This document shows positions 9,642 through 20,800 of a DNA stretch of 64,000 nt, piece by piece. A program made the translations under genes and the position numbers. A model generated the notes under the pieces. It was not told where the DNA came from. It did no database searches and saw only the letters and a program-made list of their open reading frames with translations. Origin of the DNA: Hydractinia symbiolongicarpus. Lineage: Eukaryota > Cnidaria > Hydrozoa > Anthoathecata > Hydractiniidae. Numbering within the stretch: the first letter of the stretch is position 1; each line of letters begins with the position of its first letter. The stretch covers positions 30,008,001-30,072,000 of the forward strand of contig NC_079875.1 in the NCBI RefSeq assembly GCF_029227915.1, read 5' to 3'.

Positions 9642-11100
9642 CTATAAAGGAACTGCCAGTACACCTACAACTGCACTATTACATATTCTCTTTAAGACCA
9701 AAACTATATCATCCGTAGGGGGAACTAAATAATTGTTCTCATTAGTCCAAGGTTGCAAAAAAGCGTTAACACCTTCACTTCCTAAACAATAAAACTTTGA
9801 GTTAAATCTATTTACTTTATGGTTACGCAAGTCAGCGAACCTATCAACTGTCAAAGGACCCCATAAGGAATTTAAATAATTAAACAATCTATAGCTTGTT
9901 TCCCAATCATCCCTATCAACAAAACAGGAGATAGTATCGGCCTTAGTATTCAAAGGTTTGAACACAATTTTATTTTCGCAACAAATATTATAAATTTTAA
10001 CAGCCATCTGTTGTAAATCTTCCTTATTACTTCCTGCTTTAAGAATTTTTGACACAGCATAATTATCTGTATGCCAAACAACACTTTTATCTTTTAATAT
10101 TTGACTAAAACATTGTACTGAAAAATGAACCGCTTTTAATTCTCTCCAAGTGGAACTGTTTTCCATTTCATTTACCGTAAAAGTTCTATGTGAAACGTTT
10201 TCCGTGTTATTAACCCATGCTCCTAAAGCGTATTTGCTTGCATCAGAGAAAACAGTTAATTATGTAAACTTTCGTCTAAACATCTGTAATTAAGTCGATC
10301 AAGGTTCCTATCCCAAAAGAGTAATTCTTGATGAACACCTGAGAAATTCACAATATTAATTGTCGCGTCCCATGACGATCTCTTTTCAATTAACTTATAA
10401 AGTTCTCGCGTTTTTAAATTTACGACATCTCTCATGACGAATTTTTTAGAAACTAATTTCCCAGTTAATTTTGCAAGCTTTCTAGCTGTAGTATAAGGAT
10501 GCGAAAAAAGAGATCGTAAATAAATCTTTGTAGAGCTCATGCGGTTTTCTGACACTTTAATGATGTTTGTTTTGCAATCTAAGGTAAGTCCTAACCAAGT
10601 AAGATTTTGCGAAGGAGTCCAAACCGATTTCTCGCAATTTGATACGAATCCCGTTTTTCTAATGAATCCTTAACAAAATTCGGATGATTTTTTGCTATGT
10701 TAAAACTATTTTCAATTCCTGCGCTGTCATCTAAATAAACACTAATCTTAATTCCATTTTCGTGCCAAAAAGCTACCAGAGGGCGAACCACTTTTGTGAA
10801 AACGAATGGGGCAGTACTTAATCCAAAAGGCAATACTGCGAACACAAAATACTTCTTTATTCCGTCTATAACCCACGAAAAACCTATATAAGTTTGGTGT
10901 TCTTCAAACATTTCAATATGATGGTAATCTTGTTTCAAATCAAACTTATATGGGTGACTGTTTTTTGACGCAAAAGATCTCAAAGATGTCCAATCGTGAA
11001 ATTTAATGTAGTCTTTAGCTATAGATGTTTATTAACGTAACGTAGATCTAGAATCAGTTTGTTACGACGTTTAATTAAACCTCTACATTCCTTAAGGCTT
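9642..11100 (-). pseudogene. DIRS-order reverse transcriptase - RNase H, frameshifted
   Basis: From the N-terminus: ECRGLIKRRNKLILDLRYVN (about 11020-11095); then in another frame DYIKFHDWTSLRSF and KFDLKQDYHHI; LPFGLSTAPFVF; the catalytic YLDD at 10726-10737. After a frame change near 10650 comes the connection/thumb (10256-10555). RNase H follows, with FSDAS..ALGAW near 10240, E-N-S-S-T-W-R-E-L, WHTDN and N-T-K-A-D-T-I-S. The DIRS-typical tail (VDRFA, RFNSKF, NYLVPP) ends at a TAG where relatives have a Trp codon; SATYWPLLKEV continues past it. At least two frameshifts plus this stop make it non-functional. Confidence 0.9.
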
Positions 11101-11101
11101 T

Positions 11102-11551
11102 TCAGTGGTTCAGAAGTATATCCATCTTTGATGAATATACTTCTGAATATACTTCCAGCTGTTTCTGGTTTGCCTTGAATTTTAAATCAGTGTTTAATTT
11201 TCTTGTTTTTGAAGGTGGCGGCGAAGGAACGGTGATTTGACGCTTCAAGTGTTCAAACCTTTTATCGAAATACGTCTTACACAAAGAAAACGTGTCGTTC
11301 ACAGACATCATCTGGTTGTCATCAGCTTCATTGTCAGCACGGCTACTGCGACTTACTCGCTCGATATCCATTGCAACTTCTGGATCAAAAGCATTCATAA
11401 TCTCTGGACGATGTACTCTTTGTAAATTTACAGAATAATCAGACATGATCCTTCTCACAAGATTTCTATCGACGTGTGACTTGAAAACTTGATTGAACGC
11501 CTTTAATTTACTAACCACGTGATAATTTGTTATGCAAATTATCAAGTGCAT
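11102..11551 (-). pseudogene. Gag-like ORF of the DIRS-order element
   Basis: A 149-codon frame sits immediately upstream of RT on the same strand. It is hydrophilic, with D-x-R-V-S-R-S-S-R-A-D-N-E-A-D-D-N-Q and P-S-P-P-P-S-K-T-R-K-L motifs and a C-terminal Y-S-E-V-Y-S-S repeat. I see no zinc knuckle. Assignment as Gag rests mainly on position. The frame includes N-terminal residues (from an ATG near the flanking repeat) that may not be original. Confidence 0.55.
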
Positions 11552-11577
11552 AATTTACATAATCGTAAATAAATTCA

Positions 11578-11720
11578 TTTAATATATGATACTGCGACAA
11601 ATTTCCCGTCTCAATCCTCCTCTAAGCCAAAAAAATGAGTATTACAATTCTTATTTTCGTATATAAAACGTTTTTAATCCCAGGCATGACTATCTAAAGC
11701 AAAAACGTTCCTTTTACGCA
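11578..11720. repeat. Right direct repeat flanking the DIRS-order element
   Basis: Same-orientation relative of 7518-7650. ATGATACTGCGACAAATTTC is shared exactly, and the later AGGCATG...TCTAAAGCAAAAACGTT part matches with a few changes. It lies just upstream (in element direction) of the Gag-like frame. Confidence 0.55.
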
Positions 11721-11740
11721 GTTTTATAAAACATTCTGTA

Positions 11741-11931
11741 CCTAAATGGTACTAATTTTCGCTGGTACTAAATTTCGCAGTAATTTCCTAATTTTTTCGT
11801 GGGTATTATTTTTCACGAATAATATTTTCAGGAATGTTTCGCGTGTACATAATTTCGCGAATTTTGCCATAATCCGCGGGAAAAGCGGAAAAGCGAAAAA
11901 TTAATACCCGCGGAAGTTAGTACCATTAAGG
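11741..11931. mobile_element. MITE, Tc1/mariner-type (TA target), 191 bp
   Basis: Terminal inverted repeats pair CCTAAATGGTACTAATTTTC with the reverse complement of the right end (CCTTAATGGTACTAACTTCC). TA dinucleotides flank both ends (11739-11740 and 11932-11933). The interior repeats TTCGCG and CGCGGAA words. The ends match those of the larger element at 39315-39772. Confidence 0.8.
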
Positions 11932-11933
11932 TA

Positions 11934-12325
11934 GTTTAAATGGAAATTGTTACACTTTGAGGCCAATATAACATACCTTTGCCGTCAGAAGTGATATTAT
12001 GAACACTATGCTCCGAAGAATCTCTTTGAACAGACGCTTTTACGATAACAAAAGTTAGAAATAGACTCAAACGTCAACAAAAAATCTCTCAACTAATTGT
12101 CCCCACATTGTGTCCCACAAGTTCGGAATAGACACATTACTCCATTGTTGAGACGAACATGGGTATAGGTCTGTAAATCTGTAACACAATACCACAAAGT
12201 CCCTGCAGCATGACGGAAAAGGAAAAAAAGTGTTGCGCCCGTGATAATCAAGTTCTATTTTTTGAATGTGCCCTGTCCCCGAAAGTCGGTTCTCTACATG
12301 TGTCCCCAGAAGTCGGTTGAAGTGC

Positions 12326-12359
<34 letters not shown>

Positions 12360-15224
12360 ATAGATATGTGTATACATGCTTATTACCACTAAGTTTGTTT
12401 ACATTTAAAATTTTGTGTTAATTGATTCTTCTGATAACGCATTGATTCCTGCACGTTTTGTTTTGTTTTTAATAGGCAACTTAAGATTTTTTAGTCAATA
12501 TGTAGATCTAAAGTTGCTTAATGGTTGCTTAATTTTATTCAACTAATTTTCACAATTTATGTAAGAAGGAAAAAGAAATCATAATTTTGGTAAAAAGAAA
12601 GTTCTTGAAAATATAAACTGAAGCGTGTTGTTTTTAACTTTGCGAGCAATGATTTGAACCTGAACCTTATTCTGTTCTTATTTTTTAGCAAAATATTGGG
12701 CTCGTGTTCTTATAAAATGGTTCTTACAAAAAAGATTTACTTTTCTCTCCGCTAATTGTGTTCTTATTTCTAAAATTATTTGAGATTGTGCCGTTCCCTG
12801 TTCCTGCAAAACGGAATCATAATTTATTATTTTGCACACAAAAATCAAAACCGTGCTCTTGACCAAGGTTTTGAAATTTTACTGCATTTTAGAGTGATGC
12901 TGATGGGTGAATTGCAAAAAAATGCGTAAGATTCGCTGAGAAATTCGGCTAATGAGAGAAATATTCCTGGTTCCATTAGCCAGGAGACCCGACGCTTATC
13001 TTTTCGATGTCGATATGTAAGAAATACTTTGAAAGATATAAACGACGGATTGTACAATTCGCGCGCTCTGGTTGGCCAAAAATCGCATGAATTATTTCAA
13101 AATAACTGAGCAGTTTTGATGTTACACTGTAAAATAAAATGCCTTTAGTTAAGAGTACAAATCTCGCAAGCTCGGTCTGTACTTTTAATCTCGGGCTTTG
13201 TATTTCACAGTACATTATCCACACCGTTTAGTACTTTTTAACGTTTTTGTGTGAACGAGTATGTTAGTGATTTTGTAGCGGTTATACATCATCACGGGTT
13301 ACACCGTCTTCAAGTTGCTATAGAAAGAAATTTAATTGATGAATTTAACCAAAACAATTTTGTTATAAAGGCATATATTTCTATTACTTGGAAATTCGCT
13401 AGCGAGTGTAAAGTGGGGAAAGAAATTAAAAATTAAATTGCTCTTCTTACAATAGTGTTTTAAAGCTCACTACGTAGTAATGCTTATTTGGCATCCCCAG
13501 GGTCCTTTGGGCACTAAAAGGGCAAAATGCCCTAAGAAGGAGGTATTTTGGAATACTTTACGCTTCAATTTGTTTTAATTTTCTAAATAAATTCTGGGCG
13601 TACATTTTCTTAAAGACATAAACTTTTGTTGTCTTTCATTGCAATTCTTATAGCCTCCTGACCTTTTTTCCTTTCCTATTTTTGAATTAAATTTGTTCGG
13701 GAAAATGTTCGAGATAACGCAAGATATGACCATATGATTAAACATTTTACACAAGGGTGGTCGTCCAAGTGTGCTTTAGCGCTACCTAGTATAGCCAATT
13801 TATATTCTTGCTAGATTTAAATCGCCAAATTTATGCTTAAAAATATAAGATAAGCTGCCATTTGTTTATGTTAAATCAAGTAGACCAATGAGAAGCATCA
13901 CGTGATCAGATGGGGCCAGAGGTTTATCTCAAAGCAAAGAGCTCTTGTGTTTTTCTTATAAACACAAAAAATTCATAAATAAGAACAAAATGGAGCTTTA
14001 TTCTGAAGCGAACAAATCAGGCTAAAAAAGGCTTAAAAAATAAGAAGTTCCAGGCTCAGGTCAGATTTTACTGTTTCAAATTTTAAACGATTTGCAGGAA
14101 ATGATTTGTTAAGTAGCAGCAGCAGAAATTAGTTATGTTACCCAAGAAAAAAACAGTCTGGAGGCTCGTGTCCACTCGGGTTACTACACTTTCTAGTAGC
14201 CAAACTACTTGGAAGAACCAAATGAAAACGAAGAGAGAAGTCCACACATTCAGCACTTTATTTCTTACCTATATTTATGATTATTCCTGTGGCTTGTGAC
14301 TATCTTATACGTAGAAAAACACGTATTCAAAAGACTCAAATCGAAAAGTGTACATTTTATCATTCTTCCTTTCAAACTAATAGAATACCTTCCTTCCTGT
14401 CGATGTTTTAGGAAGCAGTCCTACTTTTGTATTTATTCGACCGATTTCGTATAATTTTTTACCATCAAGTTTATTTTCAGTAGTTAGTAGTATATTTTCT
14501 CTGTAAGTGATTGTGGAAGATTTCTTTGCGTGGACTAATTTTTGCATGTTAATTTTCTTTAATGAAGTAATGAATATCGGAAAAACAATATCCACGTCCA
14601 GTGCACTGGAATTTTGCCGTCAAGTTTTATTTATTAATAAATATAATAAATTAAACCGCGACACGATTTAGAGATATCAAAAAATAGCATGTTAAAACAT
14701 TTTAGGGCGTTTGGCACGTTATACTACTCACTCATTTAATTTCGTACATATCTTAGTACTATGAGTTGTTTCTAAAGAACCAAAAAAATCCGTCTTGAAG
14801 CTAGCTGTTCTACTTTTTCGAGTCTTTTCGAACCTGATTTGTTCTTGTTCTGCAGAATTCATTAATATTATTATTTTGTTTTTTATTTATATACTTTTTT
14901 AAAAGTTCTCTGGAATTTATGTTTTTATATAAAAAAATTGGGTTTTTTTGTTGCTAATTCAACTTTTATAATTATGTTTATAAACTATCACAAACGAGCC
15001 CAAGCAAAAACAATTGCTTAAGAGAGAATTGCAGGAGAGGTACATACATTGATTTTTTTGTATTTATTTTATTTTATTTATTTTATTTACTATTTTTTTC
15101 TCCTTTTTTTTTGAAACCGATGATTTGAGCCTTGGGCTGTTTGTTTTTTAGCAAAGTTTGAGGCTGGTGTTTTTATAAAGTTGTTTTTATACAAAAATAT
15201 TGGAATCTTCAATTTTATATATTA
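11934..15224. other. Gene-poor AT-rich region
   Basis: No frame here has family signatures or convincing splice borders. A (TG)n microsatellite lies at 12330-12358. Words TGTCCCCA, GTGTCCCACAAG and GTCCCCAGAAG at 12095-12312 resemble units of the minisatellite at 16.1 kb. The 61-codon frame at 13251-13436 has no recognisable feature. Confidence 0.5.
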
Positions 15225-15319
15225 TCTATATTATAATGTCCGTCCGTCTGTCTGTCTGTCACGCAAAATGGTAGCTGCGACGGGCGAACCCGTGGATTTT
15301 TCCACGGGCTAACGACTAG
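15225..15319 (+). mobile_element. Helitron-like mini element, 95 bp
   Basis: It begins TCTATATTATAATGTCCGTC after an A and ends ..CTAACGACTAG before a T. That is the Helitron pattern of insertion between A and T, 5' TC and 3' CTRR. The 3' hairpin CCCGTGGA-TTTT-TCCACGGG (15289-15296 with 15301-15308) stands seven bases before CTAG. An internal CTGT run and CACGCAAAATGGTAGCTGCG are shared with 42061-42201. Confidence 0.75.
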
Positions 15320-15320
15320 T

Positions 15321-16074
15321 ATATATATATTATACATAACAAGTTTTGTTTCAGGCTTCCAGAAGTTCCCAGATTAATTTTAAAAATATCGAGTGAAAAT
15401 TTTAACATTTTTTTAAAAAAATATACTATATGTAAAATCTGTAGCTTAAATATTCCATATAAATTCAGCTGTTAAGTACAATTTTCTATAAAAGCCAGGA
15501 GCTTCTGGCTGAACTGCTCTTATTTTTTTACTTCTTCAGTAGGATTTTACAACTTTGCAATTGATTCTGTGAAAAATGCGTTGAGTTAAATTTTTGTTTT
15601 TGATTTGATATTACCATAATAATCTAAAAAATTGAATTTTAAAATTTTAACATATTCTATCAGTATTTAAAGAGGAAGGCGGTAGCAATATTTTTCGTCA
15701 GTTCATATGAAAGAAACCTGTGCAGAGAGGAAGCGTTTTTACCCAACATCAAGTTTAAAATCTCAAAATTTTTTCCATGTCCTCTCCTAAAAATAAATGA
15801 AGATTTAGGTGTCAGCTACAGCCCTGAAAAAGTACCTTATTTCAATAAAAATACTGTAAAAATACTGTTAGATTCGCAAAAATAAAATCTATATTGGTTA
15901 AAAAATATCACAAAATGTGTATCTTTTTTTACCTGACAACTATAGGCGTAATCCCAGGATTCTTGTCTGATCAAAAACCCTTCGCGAAAATTAGCTAATC
16001 AACCTAAGGTATATCTTTACCGTACATCCGTCTCTCCAGCCAGTCAAAGCTATCACTACTAAGCTATCACGTAG
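15321..16074. other. No gene seen
   Basis: Mostly A/T-rich sequence between the mini element and the minisatellite, without a supported exon, frame or repeat. Confidence 0.45.
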
Positions 16075-16795
16075 TAGAATACTAAATGAAATGTGACATT
16101 TTCACAATGGTCCCCACAAGGCGTGTGTATCAATGGTGACCATTTAATAGATGGTTCCCAGAAGGCGTGTGTTTGAAATGTGACATATTCAAAATGGTCC
16201 CCACAAGGCGTGTGTATCAAATGTGACATTTTCAAAATGATCCCCACAAGGCTTATGTATCAAATGTGACATTTTCGCAATGGTCCCCACAAGGCGTGTG
16301 TATCAATGGTGACCATTTAATAGATGGTTCCCAGAAGGCGTGTGTTTGAAATGTGACATATTCAAAATGGTCCCCACAAGGCGTGTGTATCAAATGTGAC
16401 ATTTTCAAAATGATCCCCACAAGGCTGATGTATCAAATGTGACATTTTCAAAATGATCCCCAGAAGGCGTGTGTGCGAAATGTGACATATTCAAAATGGT
16501 CCCCACAAGGCGTGTGTGTCAAATGTGACATTTTCAAAATGATCCCCACAAGGCATATTTATGTATCAAATGTTACATTTTCAAAATGATCCCGAGTAGG
16601 CGTGTGTGCGAAATGTGACATATTCAAATTGGTCCCCACAAGGCGTGTGTATCAAATGTGACATTTTCAAAATGGTCCCCACAAGGCGTATGTATGAAAT
16701 GTGGCATTTTTAAAATGGTCCCGAGAAGGCGTGTCTCATTCAAATGCGACCTTTACATAAATGGTCCTATAAGGAGTGTGTATCAATGTATCATT
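16075..16795. repeat. 43-bp minisatellite with four-unit higher-order structure
   Basis: The basic unit is AAGGCGTGTGTATCAAATGT + GACATTTTCAAAATGGTCCC + CAC, 43 bp, with about 16 units. Variant units (CAATGGTGACCATTTAATAG, TTCCCAGAAGG, GATCCCCAC) recur in the same order about 172 bp apart (near 16097 and 16270), so blocks of four units were amplified together. The array resumes in diverged form after the SINE. Confidence 0.92.
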
Positions 16796-16796
16796 T

Positions 16797-17118
16797 ACCG
16801 ACTGATAGCCTTGTGGTAGAGCGTTCGCTTTCAGTGCGGGAGGTCTTGGGTTCAAACCCCGGCCGAGTCATGCCAGAGATTATAAAAGTGTGAATCTATT
16901 ATTTCTGCTTAGCGCTCAGCATGAGAATAGGATTGATATCTTAGGCGGTTGTCTAGTTGAGCGATTGCTGTGCTTCCACGACTTTCGTAGCTCAAATGGG
17001 AGCTTTAAATGCGCTAGGACCCCCTTCGCAGGACCCTCGTTGATAGCAGTACCAATAGGAACGGAAGAGGCTATCCTGGGTAAATAATAGTAATAATAAT
17101 AATAATAATAATAATAGT
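16797..17118 (+). mobile_element. tRNA-derived SINE with (TAA)n tail
   Basis: The head CGACTGATAGCC..GTGGTAGAGCG contains an RNA polymerase III A box. GGGTTCAAACCCCGG is a B box (about 16848-16862), and GACT/AGTC can close an acceptor-like stem. The body has TTGTCTAGTTGAGCG, CGTAGCTCAAATGGGAGC and TAAATGCGCTAGGAC, and ends in (TAATAA)n. The body words recur in the SINE at 43.3 kb, which has a different tRNA head. It separates two parts of the 43-bp minisatellite. Confidence 0.8.
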
Positions 17119-17124
17119 AATAAG

Positions 17125-17370
17125 ATAACATTCTCATAAATGGTCCACACAAGGCGTGTGTGTCAAAAATAACGTTTTCATAAATGGTCCCCAAAAGGTG
17201 TGTGTGTCAAAAATAACGTTTTCATAAATGGTCCCCATTAGGCGTGTGTGTCGTTATTATGAATGGGCCTTAGGATTGTGTGTTAAAAGTAAGATTTTCA
17301 TAAATGTTCCCCAGAAGGCGTGTATGTTAAAGGTGATGTTTTCATAAATGGGCCCTAAGCGTGCATGTTA
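17125..17370. repeat. Diverged continuation of the 43-bp minisatellite
   Basis: About five units of the form AATGGTCCCCA-AAGGCGTGTGTGTC-AAAAATAACGTTTTCATA. They keep the GGTCCCC and GGCGTGTGTG core but replace the GTGACATTTTC part by AACGTTTTC. Position directly after the SINE suggests the array was already diverging along its length before the insertion. Confidence 0.85.
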
Positions 17371-17416
17371 AATGTTTTTGTGAGATATATAACAATAGGC
17401 AGTAGAGTTTGGTTGT

Positions 17417-17519
17417 CACTATGGGATAACGATGAGTTAAGCATAGTGAGACCGCTAAGACTTCAGCCCATAGTGTGAACGTAAAAGTACCTACTTAATC
17501 ACAGCTGAACTCATCGTTA
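17417..17519. repeat. Interleaved inverted repeats
   Basis: CACTATGGG (17417-17425) pairs with CCCATAGTG (17467-17475). TAACGATGAGTT (17427-17438) pairs with AACTCATCGTTA (17508-17519). The arms are in the order A-B-A'-B', the topology of a pseudoknot. No function is known. Confidence 0.7.
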
Positions 17520-17575
17520 GCAGAAAAGTGCCACGAATTCCTAGAAATCATATTTGCTCCGTGGCTAAATTTATT

Positions 17576-17980
17576 CTCAAGGAGCAAATTTTGGCGGGAA
17601 GAAAATTTGGTCGAAGGAAAATTTGGCGGAATTAGCGAAATTTAATTTGGCGGATACCAAAAAATATCACATTTGGCAGATAACGAAAATAACTAATTTT
17701 GAAGGAACTTTTTACATTAATAACTTAGATGAAAAAGAAAGTCGCTCGTCGCCAATACCGTCGTCAATTATAATCTTCTCATGCAAGAGCTTTGGGGACG
17801 AGAATTTCTTGCAGAAACACGAAGAAATCGACGGATAGCGAAAAAAATATCATTTCGGCAGGGATTTAAATTGACAGACTGTAATAAAGTTTAATTTGGG
17901 AGGAATTTAATTTAGCGGATTTTTTGTTAAATCTGCCAATTCCGCCAAGTTTTTTTACGCCAAAATTTGTCCCCTTTAAG
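17576..17980. mobile_element. MITE with ~21-bp terminal inverted repeats
   Basis: Left end CTCAAGGAGCAAATTTTGGC matches the reverse complement of the right end (CTTAAAGGGGACAAATTTTG). Subterminal AATTTGGCGGA words occur several times on both sides. The 71-codon frame inside (17623-17838) has no family features. The target-site duplication is not clear. Confidence 0.65.
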
Positions 17981-20800
17981 ATAATAAAATAAGATAAAAA
18001 TTTCTAAAATTAATAACGCGCAGAAATATGCTCCATTCACAATTTTTATGATTTATAGCGGAAATTAATACGAGTAATATTTAGTGGTCCTTTAGGGCAT
18101 ATTATCAAGTCAAAAAATTAAATAAGAAAGGGCCAGGGATTTGGATTGGGTCCGTCGTAAACCGAACGTTCTGTAAATACGAAAGCAGCAGATTGCGCTT
18201 AGTCAGCACTTTTGCCGTAAACAAATTTTCAAAATGACAACAAGTATGGCGAAGTTCAAGAAAAACGAAGAAAAAAAGCAGAGCCTTTAAAAGTCATGAA
18301 AACATATGCACATATCCCGTGTTATTTGCACAACTTCGATTGTGACCATTGTGAAATTTAACACACGGTCTTGTGGGGACCATAGGTAGCATGGTTGGGA
18401 TTGATGTGTAAATTTACACACATGCCTTGTGGGGACCGTTCGAATTACGAGGAATCGAACACCATGTTGCAGTACATATTCGCGACTTCACTTTCATCTC
18501 TGACAGTCGGAAAACTAAAAGATTGAGGAACTCAAGGTATGATATTTTTACTTTCCAACTGGTTCTCTAGGCAGCCTTTTTTACGCTTCCTTTTTTCTGC
18601 TGAAAATTGACTTTAAGATGAATTTTTTCCCTTTAATATATAGCTAGCTATAACTAACTACAAGCTAACTGGCAAGCTAAGTATTTTATTTAAGTCATGG
18701 CAGTTAAGTTACTCTTGAGTTACTATGCAATTATAATACAAGGACAAGAATTTCTTATTTATCCATCTTCAAGTTTATGTTAATTTTCGAGGCATGTTGC
18801 CAGCTAGCTTCAAAAGCAAGTGCATATAGAAATTTTATTTTTTAGAGTGGACATGATTATATTGTGTATTTGTCTATTTGAGTTGCAGCTTTTATATGAT
18901 ATATAACCAAGATTTTTCTGTACTAATTTCAAAGTTGCTCCATATTTTTTACACAATAAAAAAATAGCGGCAGTTTGATCTTGCCTTGTACAGTCAGGGA
19001 AAACTTTTAAATATACTGTTGCAGTATAAATAGTATATATACCTTTAAATTGAACACCCAGTACAGCTTAAGGAAATTACAGTGTAAATATGCTGGGTTA
19101 AACTTTGAATGCTAATATATTGCTTTTATTCCCTAGGGGCTGGTTTGTTTTTTTAATAGAAGGAGTATCTTAAAATTTAGCATTGTACGCAAAACCATGT
19201 TTATTTAACAAACGATTAATAAGATAGCATGCTTTCAGCCAAGGTAAAGGAATAATTGATTCAAAGTTGTTTCTTGCGAAAACGAGATATTTTTGAAATG
19301 GAAGTCGTGACTATCAGAAGAAGTAACATAAAAGGTTACCACTGATTTAAAATAATGCTGTTCGACTTTTTGTTTTTTTGCTGTTGTAGTGCCGTTATAT
19401 AACATCACAACAACGGCAAAAATTTAATATAAATTGTCGACGCCATAATTTTAAGGTTCTTATATATATAAGTCACAAGTACTTTAGGCTTTTGTTGAAA
19501 ATTTTAATACCACACTGCAGTTTGTCACCATTGCCTGTATATGCGGTTTTGGTTAAATGAAAGCAAGATGGATATTGCCACCTATTTAAGCATGTGTTCC
19601 CTACATCAAATTTTTTTATTGCTTTAAAATAATTGGAGGTGGGCACACATACTTACTTCCGCACACCAAAAGAAAGACGAGACTTAGTGCGTGAATTTTG
19701 AAGTATTTTGTTTTTAATGGTTTAAATATATAAGTGATTTGCTTCCTATAGGATGTACCAGTTGCTTAATTGATACTTAACAGCATATAGTAACGGCATA
19801 TTTGAAAGTTTTCCCTGACTGTTGTATTATATTTTTAAAATATATGTCCCAGAAGCAGCTACCACAGTCTTTCTAATTCATTTTTCTCACGTTAATTCAG
19901 TAAAAATCTGTTGACCTAAAATTTAATTTGCCTATACCTGCTTTGTACACCATCAATAATTGCAGAGAATTGTTATGGATTAGGATTTGTAAATTTCTGT
20001 AGCTGAAGCTCTGTATATATTCGGTTGATTAATGAGCTCCATAGTGTTTTAACAAAGACAATATATATTTAGGAAGAAAAATTGTTGCCTGTGAAAGTAC
20101 TGAATAGGCGTTATGTTCAGCTTTTTGTTAATATTGTATGAGAATGTGAATAAAATGTGTATAAAACAGGTTTTTTACCAATCCTGAAACAACTAAAGTA
20201 TACCTTAAGGTATACCTTTTGAGCTTGGTTTTATAAATCGTGATATTTTTGGCAATAGTAAATGGAGGTTTTTTTATTCATACATTACTAAAAAGCATTT
20301 TTAAACACCTATATAATGGTATAAATATAATGTAAAGCTTTTCAAAGAATTGTGAAAGATGTATGTAAAACGATTTATTGTTCTTCACAAAGTCCCAGTT
20401 TTTTATTTATTTTACTTTTTTCAAAAATGCTATTTTTTAAGCTAAACTCTATATATAGAGAACATCTTAAGGATACAAATTTATCGTGGAAGAAATTCTT
20501 GCAGATAACCACATTTTCTTCCACGAATAATTAGTGAGGTACAAATTATTTGCTGAAAAAAATGTGGTAGACAGTTTATTTTTTAGCAAAACAAAGTATG
20601 GAAACCAATGAAATGACAACAAAGTTATAAAGTTATTGTCTAAATTACTAATATGTATATTAAAATTCAAATATCTGAAATAATATTGAACTCCGACACC
20701 AAATTACGCTTGCTACAGTATAAAATATGTGTTCAGTTTACGACACCTAATTTATTTCTTTTTTTTCTCATAGAATCCCAGTTTTCAATTATCAATCTTA
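17981..20800. other. Non-coding region upstream of the SET gene
   Basis: No supported gene. Two minus-strand units of the GGTCCCCACAAG minisatellite word lie at 18368-18381 and 18428-18440. A perfect 12-bp inverted repeat, TCGTGGAAGAAA / TTTCTTCCACGA, is at 20484-20495 and 20515-20526. A 5' untranslated exon of the SET gene could end before the TTTTTTCTCATAG acceptor at 20773. Confidence 0.45.

Noticed and set aside
13251-13436. 61-codon ORF
   Set aside because: No motif, no splice borders and no homologue recognised; composition is that of the surrounding AT-rich DNA.
16075-16795. CRISPR-like array
   Set aside because: The repeats are contiguous, without unique spacers, in eukaryotic DNA.
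16797-16880. Possible functional tRNA gene
   Set aside because: A and B boxes are present but the cloverleaf is imperfect, and the sequence runs into a body shared with another SINE and a (TAA)n tail.
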